From contig JASDFA010000002.1 in the NCBI GenBank assembly GCA_035772735.1, positions 34,740,501 to 34,804,500 of the forward strand: a stretch of DNA of 64,000 nt, read 5' to 3'. Both the position numbers and the translations under genes were made by a program. A model generated the notes under the pieces. It ran no database searches. It saw only the letters and a program-made list of their open reading frames with translations, and was not told the origin of the DNA. Of this stretch, positions 11,556 to 23,763 are shown in pieces; position 1 is the stretch's first letter; every line of letters begins with the position of its first letter. This stretch comes from Datura wrightii (lineage: Eukaryota > Streptophyta > Magnoliopsida > Solanales > Solanaceae).

Positions 11556-12975
11556 GATGAAGATCTGATTTTGAGGAAGCTGAAGGAAGCGGTGAAGAGT
11601 TAAAATATAGAGGTTTTCTCCCAAGGGAGAGATGGTATTCTAAGATATCAGGATCGGCTATGAGTCCCGAGCGTTGATAATCTAAGGGTTTGGATATTGC
11701 ATGAGGCACATGGTACCAGATATTCCATCCATTCAGGATCCACGAATATGTATCGGGACTTGTGAGAAATCTATTGGTGGGATGGTATGAAGAAGGATGT
11801 TTCAGAGTTCGCAGCCAGATGTCCAAACTATCAACAAGTGAAAGTCGAGCATCAAAGGACGGGAGGTGTACTTCGGGATATTAGCATTCTCGCTTGGAAG
11901 TGGGAAGAGAATAATATGTATTTTATTATACGCCTACCTCGTACTCAGCGACACTATGATTCCATTTGGGTGGTGGTAGACAGGTTAACAAAGGCTGCAT
12001 ACTTCCTACCGGTTAAAACCACTGATTTTGGCGGATGATTATGCCAAGTTGTATATTTGGGAGTTGGTTCGACTTCATGGAGTGCCTTTGTCTATTATCT
12101 CAGACCGAGGTACTCAGTTTACCTCCCAGTTCTAGCGGTCTTTTCATAAGGGACTTGGGACTCAAATTAAGCTCAACACTGCATTCCATCCGCAAATGGA
12201 TGGCCAGGCGGAACGAACAATCCAGACTCTTCAGATATGTTGAGGGCACGTGTATTGGATTTTGAAGGTAGTTGGAATGATCATTTGCCCTTGATCAAGT
12301 TTGCTTATAATAACAGTTATCACTCTGGTATCCGAATGGCACCATTCGAGGCCCTCTATGGGTGAAGGTGTAGATCTCCTATCGGATTGGTTTGAGGTTG
12401 GCGAGGCAACCTTGATACGGCCAAATGTGGTTCACGAGGCAATGGTGAAGGTCCAGTTGATAAGGGACCAGTTGAAAACTGCTCAGAGTCTTCAGAAAAC
12501 ATATGCTGATGTGAGGAGGAGAGATTTGGAGTTTGATATGGACGAATGGGTATTTCTAAAGGTATCTCCCATGAAGGGAGTCATGTGGTTCGAAATGAAA
12601 GGGAAACTGAGTCCCCGCTATGTTGGCCCCTACTGAATCATGAGGAGAGTTCGTAGGGTGGCGTATGAGTTGGACTTGCCCTCAGAGTTATCTTCAGTTC
12701 ATCCGGTGTTTCATGTGTCACTTTTGAAAAAGTGTTTGGGTGATCCAACCTTGGTAGTCCCGGTAGACAGCATTGGAGTAAAAGAAAGCCTTAGTTATGA
12801 AGAAATTCCCATTGAAATCTTGGATCGTCAGGTTTGGAAGTTGAGGAACAAATAAGTAGCTTCATTTAATGTTTTATGGAGAAATCAGCATGTTGAGGGA
12901 GCTATGTGCGAAGCCGAAGCGGATATGATGGCGAGGTACCCACATTTGTTCTCTACCAGCTCAGCTCCAACTTAA
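11556..12975 (+). pseudogene. Integrase and chromodomain pseudogene, copy B
   Basis: Same order as copy A. The zinc region reads RCPNYQQVKVEH with Tyr at the second Cys. The core reads NMYFIIRLPRT, so the first catalytic Asp is Tyr in this copy, while copy A keeps NMDFITGL. The chromodomain-like end (EILDRQVWKLRNK then TAA at 12853, VLWRNQHVEGA, ARYPHLFS) ends with TAA at 12973-12975. Stops and frame changes recur at the same places as in copy A, for example TGA in the YG-RCRSPIG block. Confidence 0.87.
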
Positions 12976-13747
12976 GGTATCAGTTCTACTCTATGATCCC
13001 ATTTAGCTTTCATGTTCAGTTCATGTTTTCAAGTTTCTTTCATGTTTATCAGTGTGTATCTGAGGCATGAGATTAGTTCAGCTATGTGATTTGGTTCGGA
13101 GGTAGTCATTCTGTGAAAATTTAAAAATCCCTTTTTTATAAATTCTTTTGAATCTTACCTTTTCTTATTATTCCACCTAGATAAATCTAAATGGACAAAT
13201 TGATTAGGCCGAATAATTCCATATGTATAGAAATATCATTATTTGATTGATCTAAGTTCATGTAATTTATTAATAAAAATGAATGAAAAAAATTATTCAT
13301 TTTTATTATTTATTTGTTAATTATTAATATTTTGGTCATTCATTGAATATAATCAACTGAAAGGGAAATCATTTCGCCCTTTTTTATTTAATTTTATTTA
13401 ATGACACGTCGTAAACCTATACAACAACAATTTTTGACAAAAATTCTTATATTCAAATTGTTTTAACAATGAATTACTAATGAGATGGACTAAGCAATCT
13501 AAAGTGAATATTCATTGAGATGAAGTACGATATTAAGTGAAGGAAAGTGGAATTTTAGGAAAAAGATCTTTTTTTAGATCTTTTTCCCCTTACTCTTTAA
13601 TATAATCGTAATTTTTTTGCTATCACTCTAGATCGTATATAACATAGTTATATATTTAGATTCGCGGTTAAAATAGTCAGAATTTGAGTATGATAATTGT
13701 ATGTTCTGTTTGCTGCTTGTTTCTTACATGCGAGGACGAATGTTTCC
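12976..13747 (+). other. 3' noncoding internal region, copy B
   Basis: No coding signal is seen. It is AT-rich and closely matches 5105-5875. It holds the inverted repeat 13558-13587. Confidence 0.6.
13558..13587. repeat. Perfect 12-bp inverted repeat upstream of PPT, copy B
   Basis: The arms at 13558-13569 and 13576-13587 are identical to those in copy A; only the T loop is shorter. Confidence 0.8.
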
Positions 13748-13760
13748 AAGGGGGAGATAT
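13748..13760 (+). other. Polypurine tract, copy B
   Basis: AAGGGGGAGATAT lies immediately before LTR3. Confidence 0.85.
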
Positions 13761-16006
13761 TGTAATACCCGGTGAAGGCCTAAGAATAGACCCGGGAGCT
13801 GAATTTGAGAAGTGCAGAAAACTGGCAAAAACATCATAGAATGGACCACAGAACGACTCGTGGTATCAGACCATGGGTCATTGTATTCTGTCGTTGGTTG
13901 GGGAGAGGATGGTGGCAGTGAAGACAACGAGAGGTATGACGACCCTTTGTGGGATACAACAGGTCGTCCTTTGCAGTCTTGGTTAGGGTTAGGCTGGGCA
14001 GTAGTGTAAATAATGGGAGACCCATTGACCCGTTAGGAGACGCCACGTGTCATTGGTTGTGGTCGTTGTTGGAGGGTAAGCATTTCCAGTGTGGGTGACG
14101 GGAAGAAACCATGACTCATTGGATGGAACCACGACTCGTGGTGAGGCTTATGGTAGGGGGGTTCAGTTTTGTATTGAGAAAACAATAGACGATATAATGA
14201 GTCGTTGGTTGAAGGCATGGTTCGTCCCGTCGACCTATTGTTTGGATCCGAGACTAGGTCATTAAATATCCCATTCAACGAGGGACACGACGGGTCATTG
14301 GTGGTTCCCACGACCCATTGGTACCACTAGTGGGTTCCATCCAGCCAGTATTCAGGGCAGGTTCATTAAGGGTATTTTTGAATTTTTCACGATATAAGGC
14401 CCTAAACTACATAGTTTTGGCTTGGGAAAGCTTGGTTTTTAAGTGAATGACCTATTCTAAACTCCCATTCATGCATGTAAAGTTTTTTGACAAGTTATCT
14501 AAGGGGAGATTTCAAGCTTTTCACCTCAATTCCTTCAATTTCATTCTTGGGGTTTTAAGGAGGGTTAGGAGTTGATAATCCCAGGTATGTAAGGTCTTGA
14601 ATGGGTAGATTCTTCCAAACCCAAGCTCCTTCTATATTAATTACTCAAAATTTATTCAAAAACTCATGGGGTTTTATATTCAGTTTGTATAAAAATTTAA
14701 TGATTTATTTATGGGTCTTGTGATTTTGAAACCGTATCATTATATACTGATATTAATCATCTTTAAAAGCTCTAACTTGATATTAGTATGGCTGATTTCA
14801 AATTTCGAATCATGTAAACCCGATTATGCATGCCTATGATAAATCGATTTATGATCTATTGATCTATAGATGATTTTGATAAGCCAAGCGTGTATTTTAA
14901 ATTAAATCATGAATATATTTATGTTATCTATTATGCTCTTATTGAAATTTAAACTATATGCATGATCTACAAGTATGTATGTATTTTATTAAGCATGAAT
15001 CATGTTTTGGCCGACTCACGGGCCTCAAGTCATGGATAATTCTTGTATGTTCAAGCATGTTTACGATTATCATGATTTTACTAGTCCATGAACTCATGTA
15101 TGTATTATTATGAGCACTAAGAACTTTTTGGGCGTAGTATCGAACACCAAGTACGTTCGGGGCTCAGGTTAAACCCAGGATCTCATGAACTACGTGCCAC
15201 CATAGGTATGTTGAGACCCATTCATGTTTCTCCTTGGCCCAAACGGTCCTTTTCATGTATGATCACGCCCTTCATGGTTCCTACCCTTGGCAAGGTATGA
15301 ACACCCTCCCAACTAGGGTTACAAGTCGGGCTTCATGTGTGCTCATAGGAGGTATGTCGGTTAAGAGAATCTCCCACTGTTCCTCATGATTTATGCATGT
15401 TTATGACTATGTATATGGGGTCAAGTTATATTCAGTAGAAGTTTTTCTCTTATGATTTGATTATGATTGTACTACAAATGATTCGAAAACCTTGAGCCTT
15501 ACGTTATATTACAATAATTATGTTATGAGCATGTCCTACTCTTATGAACATTTATGAGTTTTATACATGTTTTAAATGTCCGTTTTACTTACTTTGCATA
15601 CTCAGTACATTCCATGTACTGATAGGATATGTTTTATGTTGTATTGTCTCTTGATACAAGTCCCAGTTCTCAGACGCATCCTCACCCGTAGAGAGATTCG
15701 GACTTTCTCTCTGCATATTTGGTGAGTCCTCATGTTCCGAGGGATACATGTTCACACTCTATGCTATTCCTTATGTTTTTGGATGTTGGATTAGTCGGGG
15801 AATTGTCCCATCAATCCGCCTTTCATTTTTTGAGGCTTATCAGACTAAAAAGTTGTATTCCACTATTTTGTATAAGTATTGTACTGTTTTCTCTCATGTT
15901 ATGTTATGATTACATTCTCTATGCTAAGTCTTCTGCTCATGTGATTGAATTAGATGTATGCTCTTGTCCCGTCTCTACGATCTAGGTATACGTTTGGGTC
16001 ATGGCA
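13761..16006 (+). repeat. LTR3, terminal LTR of tandem array
   Basis: This LTR is 2246 bp. The first roughly 850 bp match LTR2 closely; from about 14615 onward differences are several-fold denser, and about 40 bp near 15968 are missing. The end reads TCATGGCA. The U3 motif array (13842-14340) and the TATA-like GATATAAGG (near 14391) are kept; the dyad near 15640 is degraded. Confidence 0.9.
13842..14340. promoter_or_regulatory. U3 array of ACGA(C/G)TCGT-like motifs, LTR3
   Basis: It is the same array as in LTR2 with scattered CG-to-TG or CA changes, and vice versa. It ends about 50 bp before the TATA-like site. Confidence 0.6.
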
Positions 16007-16235
16007 ATGAGCCTTGCCCAATATCTGCTCTCTCAAGTTATCAACACTCGAAACACATAAACGATCCTGATAATGAAGTATACCAACTCCTACTTTGGAG
16101 AAGACCTCCACCTTCTGAATTTGAACTGCTTCCTTCAGTTTTATCAAGATAGGATCCTCGTCTTACCTAGCCTTTCCCTTGGTCACCAATGAAGATTATG
16201 ACCCTTTCTGAAAAATGACACCACCATCTGTCGAG
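16007..16235 (-). pseudogene. Integrase N-terminus of C, truncated by insertion
   Basis: The minus strand reads the linker before integrase (KLKEAVQIQKVEVFSK, then YQDRLCVSSVDNLREQILGK), which matches the corresponding text of copies A, B and F. It breaks off at 16006/16007, just before the HHCC zinc site, at the end of LTR3. Confidence 0.8.
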
Positions 16236-16780
16236 TCCACAAGGTGAACACCTAAACGAGAAAGCCAATGCACATCCTTCACCAACTCTTTCCTTCCCTC
16301 CTCAACGTGAGACACACTCTCCATAGACAGCCTAATAAGAGCATCCACCACTACATTAGCCTTGCTCGGATGATAAAAGACACTCATGTCATAGTCCATG
16401 AGAATCTCTTACCATCTCCTATAATGCAAGTTCCGGTCCTTTTGAGTGAACACATACTGAAGGCTCTTATGATTCATAAATACATTCACATGCACCCCAT
16501 ATAAGTAGTGTCTCCAAATATTCAATGCAAACACCACCGCTGCCAACTATAGGTCATGCATCAGGTAATTCTTCTCTTGAGTCTTAAACTATCTAGAGGC
16601 ATATGTAATGACCTTACCATGCTGCATCAATGCACAACTCACACCAACCCTAGATGCATCAAAATACACATGTAATCCATTCGTACCCTCTGGTAGAGTC
16701 AATACTGGGGCTGAAGTGAGTTGAGTCTTTAACTCCTGAAAACTCTTCTCACAGGCATCCGACCACTAAAATTTGACTTT
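16236..16780 (-). pseudogene. RNase H pseudogene, C
   Basis: The minus strand carries an RNase H region with the end motif NVVVDALIRLS (16196-16399 open stretch), whose catalytic Asp is kept. The middle contains stops, for instance within the region around 16550-16600. It is recognised from similarity to copies A, B, D and F in this window. Confidence 0.8.
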
Positions 16781-17560
16781 CATCTGGGTCAACATAGTCA
16801 ACAGTGCTACAATGGATGAAAATCCTTCAACAACCCTCGTGTAATAGCCAACTAAACCCATAAAGCTCTTGATATCCAAAGGACTAAGTGGTCTAGGCCA
16901 ATTCTTTAATCGAACACCCTCACTTTGCACCACATGACCTAAAATTGCTACTGAGTCTAACCAAAAGTCACACATGCTGAATTTAGTAAACAATTAGCAA
17001 TCCTTGAGAGTTTGTAGCATAATCCTCAAATAAGCGACATACCCTTCCTCGCTCCGTGAGTATATGAGAATGTCGTCTATGAAGACAATCATGAACATAT
17101 CCGAATACATCTTTAACACCTTGTTCATCAAATCCATAAAAGTTGTAGGAGCACTCGTTAGTCCAAAAGACATATCTACAAACTCATAGTGACCATATTT
17201 AGTCCTGAAAGTTGTCTTCGAAATGTCACTCTCCCTAACTCTCAGTTGATGATAGCCGGATCTGAGATCTATCTTTGAGAAGCACTTAGCAACCTAAAGT
17301 TTGTCAAACAAGTCATCAATCCTGGGGAGGGGATACTTGTCCTTGATTATGACCTTGTTCAACTGCGGATAATCAATGCACATTCTAAGAGAACCATCCT
17401 TCTTCCGAACAAAGAGAACTGGTGCATCCCACAGAGATTTACTAGGCTTGATGAAACCCTTATCTAGGAGATCTTTCAGCTGCTCTATCAACTCTTTTAG
17501 CTCAATTGGAGCCATTCTGAAAGGAGCAATGGATATAGGCTGCGTATCAGGGAGAAGATC
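16766..17560 (-). pseudogene. Reverse transcriptase pseudogene, C
   Basis: Minus-strand RT blocks: MAPIELKELIEQLKDLLDKGF and the QLNKVIIKDKYPLPRIDDLF block (17515-17294), the active-site motif FIDD (17083-17072), and LDSVAILGHVVQSEGV (16993-16766). Stops and a short loss of frame separate these open stretches, as at 17293 and near 16995. The catalytic Asp pair is intact. Confidence 0.85.
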
Positions 17561-18150
17561 AATGCTAAAGTCTATCTCTCGCTCGGGAGGGACTCCTTTA
17601 GATCATCAGGAAATACCTCGGGATACTCACATACTATAAGAACTGACTGACGAGTAGGATCTCGGACATAGAATCCTTCTATATAGTACACACTACCTTT
17701 AGAAATCATCTTCCTAGCCTTAAGATAGGAAACAAAGTAACCTACAGGCACAACCGAACTACCTTTCCATTCTAGAATTGGCTTACCTGAAAATCAAAAC
17801 TCTACCATACGGGTTATATAATTTACTGAGGCATAACTTGCATGCATCCAATCCATACCGAAAATAATATCAAAATCAATCAATTCTAACTTTACTAGAT
17901 CGGCTAAGGTGACTTTTTGAAGGATTTTGATAGGGAAATTCCTGTATACTCGTCGAGCTATAACTGAGTCACCTACTAGAGTAGAGACTGAGAAGGGTTA
18001 TGATAAGGTCTCGAGATTGACTTTGAAACTAATAGCAACATAGGGAGTCACAAAAGATAAGGTATCCCTTGGATCTAACAATGCATATACATCAAGATGA
18101 AATACTCGTAACATACCAGTGGCCATATCTAGAGAGATCTCCTGCTCCTG
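17561..18150 (-). pseudogene. Aspartic protease pseudogene, C
   Basis: Minus-strand sequence around 18095-18070 reads YALLDPRDTLSFVTPY. The catalytic Asp is present but the following Gly is Arg (D-P-R). Further on, the region near 17900-17850 reads like the DFDIIFGMDW block of the family. The frame is broken by stops near 17990 and 17790. Confidence 0.75.
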
Positions 18151-18668
18151 ATGAGATGAGAAGGCATAGAATCTGTTCTGATGCTGACCACCACCTGCAC
18201 TAGCGGATGCACCCTGCTGAGCTGAGCGTGCTGGTGGAGATACTGAACTAGTGGTTGGGTCACCACTTCTACTATGACCCTATTTGGCTGAAGGACAGTC
18301 TCTGAGTCGGTGTCCAAGCTTTCCGTATCCGAAACATGCACTTGAACCTTCTAAGCATTCTTTGGTGTGCCTCCTAGCACACCTGCTGTAAAATGGAATG
18401 CTGGTCTCTACTTACATTCTTCCTTTACATCGAGAGCCTAATGCTCTACCTTGCTAATCATGCCTAGGTCTGGACGAGACACTAGTTGATGATGGCGCTG
18501 GGACTAATGATCTCTAGTGGGATTGGTGGCCATGTCCCCCACAAGACCTCTACTGAAACTGTCCGTAACTCCCTCTCTTGGTCCTCTTGGCCTCTCACTC
18601 CTTCTCCCTCATCTGATCTACCTCTATCTGCTATGGACCCTAGAAACTCAGGTGGGTTCATCCTAAGG
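18151..18668 (-). pseudogene. gag: gag pseudogene of C, 3' part
   Basis: The minus strand contains the capsid start FLRMNPPEFLGS (18679-18640 region) and, further on, a zinc knuckle near 18340-18297 reading CFGYGKLGHRLRDC, in which the second Cys is Tyr. Frames change several times between them. The 5' part of the same gag continues across element D at 29261-29499. Confidence 0.78.
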
Positions 18669-18673
18669 AAGTC
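18669..18673. repeat. Target site duplication AAGTC, left of D
   Basis: AAGTC lies directly before the LTR end at 18674 and is repeated exactly at 29256-29260. Confidence 0.85.
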
Positions 18674-21440
18674 TGTCATGCCCCAGAACTAGGGTAGGGC
18701 GCAACTGGCACTCGATTCATGGTCGATCGAGAAGCCGGCAATATAACATCTATAAATGTAACACTAAGGCTGACCAAGCCACCTGTCACAACTAACCAGG
18801 ATAATAATTGGGCCAATAATGCCTTGAAAATTATAAATATGCAACCTGGAAAGCCGACAAGGCTACAATAAAGCTGAGTAAGGCAATGAAAAACCGATAT
18901 GACTACACAACCCACACTACTATACAAACTGGTCCACATCAGCCTCTACAGAGTAAACAAACTGAAATGCATGGGATAGGGCCCCGACCTACCCATGTTG
19001 TACACAAAACTGAAAATAGTCCAAACTAGGACATGGCTGCTGGAAGAGAGGAGCATACCACTATTCTACTGAAGTCTGGCTCCTACTACATCCGATTATC
19101 TGAGCCTCGGCATGTACCTCACACACGATTGCAGGAAGGGTCGCAAGATGAAGGAACTTCAGTACGAATAAAATGTACTGGCATATAAGGCTAAAAACTG
19201 TAAACATGTACGATAAAAATGATAACTAGGCCTGAAATAATGAGTAGTAACAACCTGAAATTCTAAAAACAGAAACCTGACAATAACTCATTATTGAAGT
19301 ATAAATGCAACCATCTAATGCACAACAAAGACTATAACTGAAATGTCAGCAGATAGCCGACCATAAAATCTATACAATCCGTCCAGCCAGTGTACCACAC
19401 TGGGGTAAAAATAAAAATCCCTCCAGCCGGTGTACTATACCGGGGTAATAATAAAAATGCCTCCAGCTTGCGTACCATACCAGGGTAAACTCCGTCCAAC
19501 CAGTGTACCACACCAGGGTAAAATCAATAAGACCTCCAGCCAGTGTAACACACCGGGATAAAATCAATAAAGCTTAGAAAAAATCATAAATGGAGCCGAT
19601 ATGGCTTAACCCTAGACCAGCTCAATACATACAACATAGAAATGACAAATACTAAGCATGTGCCCTACATAAGCCTCCTTCGTAATGCATAACTGAAACT
19701 GAGTATATATAACATGCAAAGCTAAAACATAGAACATAAATGAATGTAGTAAAAAATATTATGAATCATAAGGAACTATGGATAACCTAAGAGTTTCAAC
19801 AAAATTTGTGGATCGTCTCCACGGGACATTAGAGTTCATAACCCCGCTAGCTTGTCGTTCGGCTTAAGGGAAAGGGATTATGAATTCTCCCCTTGGCCTG
19901 ACATATTTCATAACATACACATAAGATAAGGGACAACCATAACCGGGTAATCCTAATTTGGCAAGCTCGTTTACCCTCAATAGCTTGCGACGTCTTTATG
20001 TGGCTTAAAATCATTTACACATCCTTATCTCGGCTCTTTCACCAATTTCAAATAGCAACCAGACCTTTAAACACATTTAACATCACATATATATACACAT
20101 GATATACATTAAGGACCAGCTAACAATGCCCATGCTGAGGGGTCTCCAACTCAATGTACAACTACGACAACAATCAACACAATATCACACTTTAGGTATC
20201 TCCCTTCGGCTAGGCATAATCTTAACATTTATCCTCAATAAAACATGGGACTTTAAAGATTAAATTAAGATTAACATACTGCCTCAATACTTTTAAATAG
20301 GTTGTTGTCTCATTCGATTCACAACACACAAATCGTGCTTAAAAGAATGATAGACGGGGCGCCTTACATACCTTTCTCCGATGAACTTTTCTCTTGCCGA
20401 TTTCCGATCTCAATGATAATCCTTCAACCCCGTTAATCTAGTGGTTTTATAGGCAAACAACAAGCTTAATCAATATCAAAAAAATGCAGCCAACTTAACT
20501 AATCAGAGGCAGTCGAAATAACAACAACAACACACGGCAACATCACCAACATTAGCCATTTTCTCAACTAATTTTCACTAACTTTTGAGGGAGAAAACAG
20601 AGGAAATTTTACCTTATTTTTTCTGTGATTATACCCCTCAATATGAAGTATAACTAAATCAAAAGTAGCAGCCAAAAAGCCTAAGTAAAACGAGGAAAAC
20701 TCAGCTAACAAACAGTCCATCGACAGCTCACTTAGCTGCCAATTTCCAGATTTTCGCTTTGCAATTTTATTGGTTTAAAAGGGGCGAAATCCTTACCTTT
20801 TCTCCTGATATAAACACCTAATTGAAGATGGATACATATTCAGTCCAAATAGATTTTGAAACGCAGAAAAACTTCTTCAAAACCATGCCAAAACGAGCTC
20901 CAAAACAGCCCCTAACATACTTGGCAAGGTAATCTGAACTTATCTTGTTATTTTCTTGAAATTTGCTTGATGTTCCTCCTTGATTTTCTTTGTCCTAGCT
21001 GCTGGAATTGAGAGATAAATGGAATCCTTAGCAAGCTGGTCAATTTAGATTTAGATGGAAATGTTTTCCAAGAGTGAAAAATAAGATTTTAAGTAAATAG
21101 GGCAGTGGAGGCGCTAGGGTATCATGCCCGCATCACCGCTCGCAATGGTTCGGTAAAATGCCCATAACTTCTTACTCCGAATTCCGATTGATAAGCAGTT
21201 TGATGTTATAGAAAGTAGAGTCCAATACGTTTAATTTGATAGGTCGTGGGGCTTCTAATTTATTATATATTGTGAGATATGATCGTTTAAAGTTGACCCT
21301 TACTTATGAACTTCACATACTCTTTGGTTTTTTGATCGTACACATTTCCCTTGTCAACTACGACCAATATACGACTCGTACTTTCCCTAACCTTGCATAA
21401 AACATCAAATAATTACCAAATTGATTTTTGGGGTGTTATA
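18674..21440 (-). repeat. 3' LTR of D
   Basis: This 2767-bp LTR is roughly nine-tenths identical by eye to 26497-29255. On the plus strand it runs from TGTCATGCCCC to GGGGTGTTATA. The minus-strand start reads TATAACACCCC rather than TG. It contains a five-unit hairpin array at 19382-19562. Confidence 0.92.
19382..19562. repeat. Five-unit tandem array of CCGGTGT/ACACCGG hairpins, D 3' LTR
   Basis: Five units of about 35-41 bp share CCAGCC(A/G)GTGTA, then C-rich text, then GGGGTAAAA. The unit at 19387-19403 is a perfect palindrome CCAGTGT-ACC-ACACTGG. Other units carry one to several mismatches. Confidence 0.8.
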
Positions 21441-21458
21441 TTCTCCCCCCCCCCCCTT
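21441..21458 (-). other. Polypurine tract of D
   Basis: On the minus strand this is AA, twelve G and AGAA, directly before the LTR. The long G run is unusual compared with the AAGGGGGAGATAT of the other chromoviruses here. Confidence 0.8.
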
Positions 21459-21544
21459 AGGAACATTCGTCCCCGAATGGAAATTAATTTCACTTAATAT
21501 GCATCAAAATAGATACTCAGTAACTTAAGTATCAAACACATACC

Positions 21545-22830
21545 TTAACATCATGTCGACATCGTAAATAGGTGACGATATTTATTCTTCATTTCCTCCT
21601 CAGCCTCCCAAGTCACTTCCTCGATGTTATTACTTCACCATAATACTTTAATTGAGGCGACTTCTTTGGTTTGAAGTTTCCTGGCTTGCCTGTCAAGAAT
21701 AGCAACTGGAACCTCAATGTAGGTCATCTCCTCAGAAATTCAGACATCATCGATAGGCATAACACGAGTTGGGTCTCCCATACATTTTCGCAACATCAAT
21801 AAATGAAATACTGGGTGGACTGCCGCTAACTCTGGTGGCAACTCCAACTCATAGGCCACTTTTCCTATCCTGCAGATAACTCTATAGGGCCAACATATCT
21901 AGGACTCAGCTGGCCTTTTCGGCCAAATCGCATAACGCCTTTCATAGTTGACACTTTCAAGAAGACCCAATCATTAACATCAAACTCTAGTACTCAACGG
22001 TGTACATCTGCATAAGATTTCTACCTGCTCTGGGCTGTCTGAAGTCGATCTCTAATAAGTTTCACCTTGTCAATAGCTTGTTGCACTAAGTATGGCCCCA
22101 ATAACTCTGCCTCACTGAGTTCAAACCAACCCACTGGTGACCTGCATTTTCTCCCATATAAAGCTTCATATGGAGCCATCTGAATACTTTCCTGGTAGCT
22201 GTTATTATAGGCAAACTCAATCATGGAAACATGATCATCCCAGCTTCCAACAAAATCGAAAACACAGGCACGTAACATGTCTTCAATCGTTTGAATGGTG
22301 TGTTCAGCCTGTTCATCTGACTGAGGATGAAATGCGGTACTGAGGCTTACCTGAGTGCCCAGGCCTTTCTAGAAAGACTTCCAGAAGTTTACTGTGAACT
22401 AAGCACCTCTATCAGAAATAATGGACAAGGGGACGCCATGTAGGCGAACTATCTCTCGTATGTAAAGCCTAGCATAATCCTCTGCAGCATATGTGGTCTT
22501 AACTAGCAAGAAGTAAGCTGATTTAGTTAATCTATCAACTATTACCCAGATAGATTCATGCTTTCTGCTCGTTCTAGGCAATCCTATAATAAAATCCATA
22601 TTAATCACCTCCCACTTCCAAGATGGAATTTCTATATCCTGCCCCAAACCTCCGGGCTTCTGGTGCTCAACCTTTACCTGTTTGCAATTGGGACACTGAG
22701 TCACGAGATCGGTGATGTCCTTTTTCATTCCATTCCACCAGTATAGCTGCCTCAGGTCACGATACATTTTTGTGGCACCTGGGTGTACTGAATATCGAGA
22801 ATAATGAGCTTCATTCATAATTTATTCCCG
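21545..22830 (-). pseudogene. Integrase and chromodomain pseudogene, D
   Basis: The N-terminal zinc site looks complete: NEAHYSRYSVHPG gives the two His and CPNCKQVKVEHQ the two Cys. The core has MDFIIGLPRT, SIISDRGAQ and QAEHTIQTIEDMLR, giving the D-D-E triad. The tail has LSPRYVGP. The C-terminus carries a chromodomain-like motif at about 21745-21560 (AILDRQARKLQTKEVASIKV, then EVTWEAEEEMKNKYRHLF) interrupted by a TGA after LW. Stops occur at about 22398, 22364 and 22018, and a frameshift lies before the chromodomain. Confidence 0.88.
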
Positions 22831-23064
22831 TAGTTCACCCACGTTAGGTACACATAGACGGCCCTGGTAAATAAGAACTCCATCGGGTCCACAATCAAAT
22901 AGGTTCTACTTCGGTTGTGGTATACTGTCTCTCAGTAAGACTAATTATGCATCATCATATTGTCGTTGCTTAACTTCTGCTACCAAAGACGATTCTACTG
23001 TGTTTTTGACAATAACACCCCCATCTTCGGCATCTAGTAACCGAATTTGTAAGTCAGCCAACTG

Positions 23065-23763
23065 CTATAGAGCCTTCATCATTTCAATCCTATCGACCTG
23101 AATATGACTTAAGCTACCCATAGACTTGCGACTTAGCGCATCAGCTACAACATTTGCCTTGCCCAGATGATACAGAATGCTAATGTCATAATCTTTCAGC
23201 AATTCTAACCACCTTCTCTGGCGTAAATTCAACTCCTTCTGCTGAAACAAATATTGAAGGCTCTTATGATTAGTAAAGATATCAACATGTACTCTGTGTA
23301 TGTAATGGCGCCAAATATTCAATGCAAATACCACTACGACCAACTAAAGATCATGGGTAGGATAATTTTGCTCGTTCTTCCTCAATTATCTAGAGGCATA
23401 AGCAATGACCTTGTCATGTTGCATCAGAACACCACCTAGACCAACTCTCGAAGCATCACAATAGACCACATAACCCTTGACACCCTCTAGAAGAGTTAGG
23501 ACAGGTGCTGAAGTCAGCCTATCCTTCAATTCCTAAAAACTTTGCTCAGATGTCTCTGTCCACTGAAACTTAGCTGCTTTATTTATCAATGGTGCAGCGA
23601 TAGTAGAGAAACCTTCCACAAATCGGCGATAATAACCTTCTAACCCCAGAAAGCTGTGAACCTCTGTAGGATTCAAGGGTCTGGGCCAAGTCTTTACTGG
23701 CTCTATCTTCAGACTGTCCACTCTTATACCTTCAGCTGTAATAACATGACCAAGGAAAGCCAC
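23065..23763 (-). pseudogene. RT connection and RNase H pseudogene, D
   Basis: The open stretch 23763-23533 covers AFLGHVITAEGI and the connection. RNase H follows with YCDAS and VADALSR. Two catalytic residues are lost: the Glu codon is TAG (L-stop-LVVV, near 23345) and FTDHK reads FTNHK, an Asp-to-Asn change. RNase H activity would be abolished even if the frame were read. Confidence 0.85.

Larger units (their letters stand above)
1..16006 (+). mobile_element. Tandem Ty3/gypsy chromovirus array (LTR-A-LTR-B-LTR)
   Basis: Three LTR copies share two internal regions of equal length (292-5888 and 8164-13760, 5597 bp each); the repeat period is 7872 bp. Each internal region has, in order, a primer site, gag with a CCHC knuckle, protease, RT, RNase H, integrase, a chromodomain-like tail and a polypurine tract. 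The chromodomain end, the initiator-Met-type primer site and LTRs of about 2.3 kb fit the Del/Tekay group of chromoviruses (family knowledge). Both copies are dead and share many of the same lesions. The left LTR is cut by the window edge, so the outer target duplication cannot be checked. At the right the array abuts antisense element C in its integrase region, which indicates insertion into C. Confidence 0.93.
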
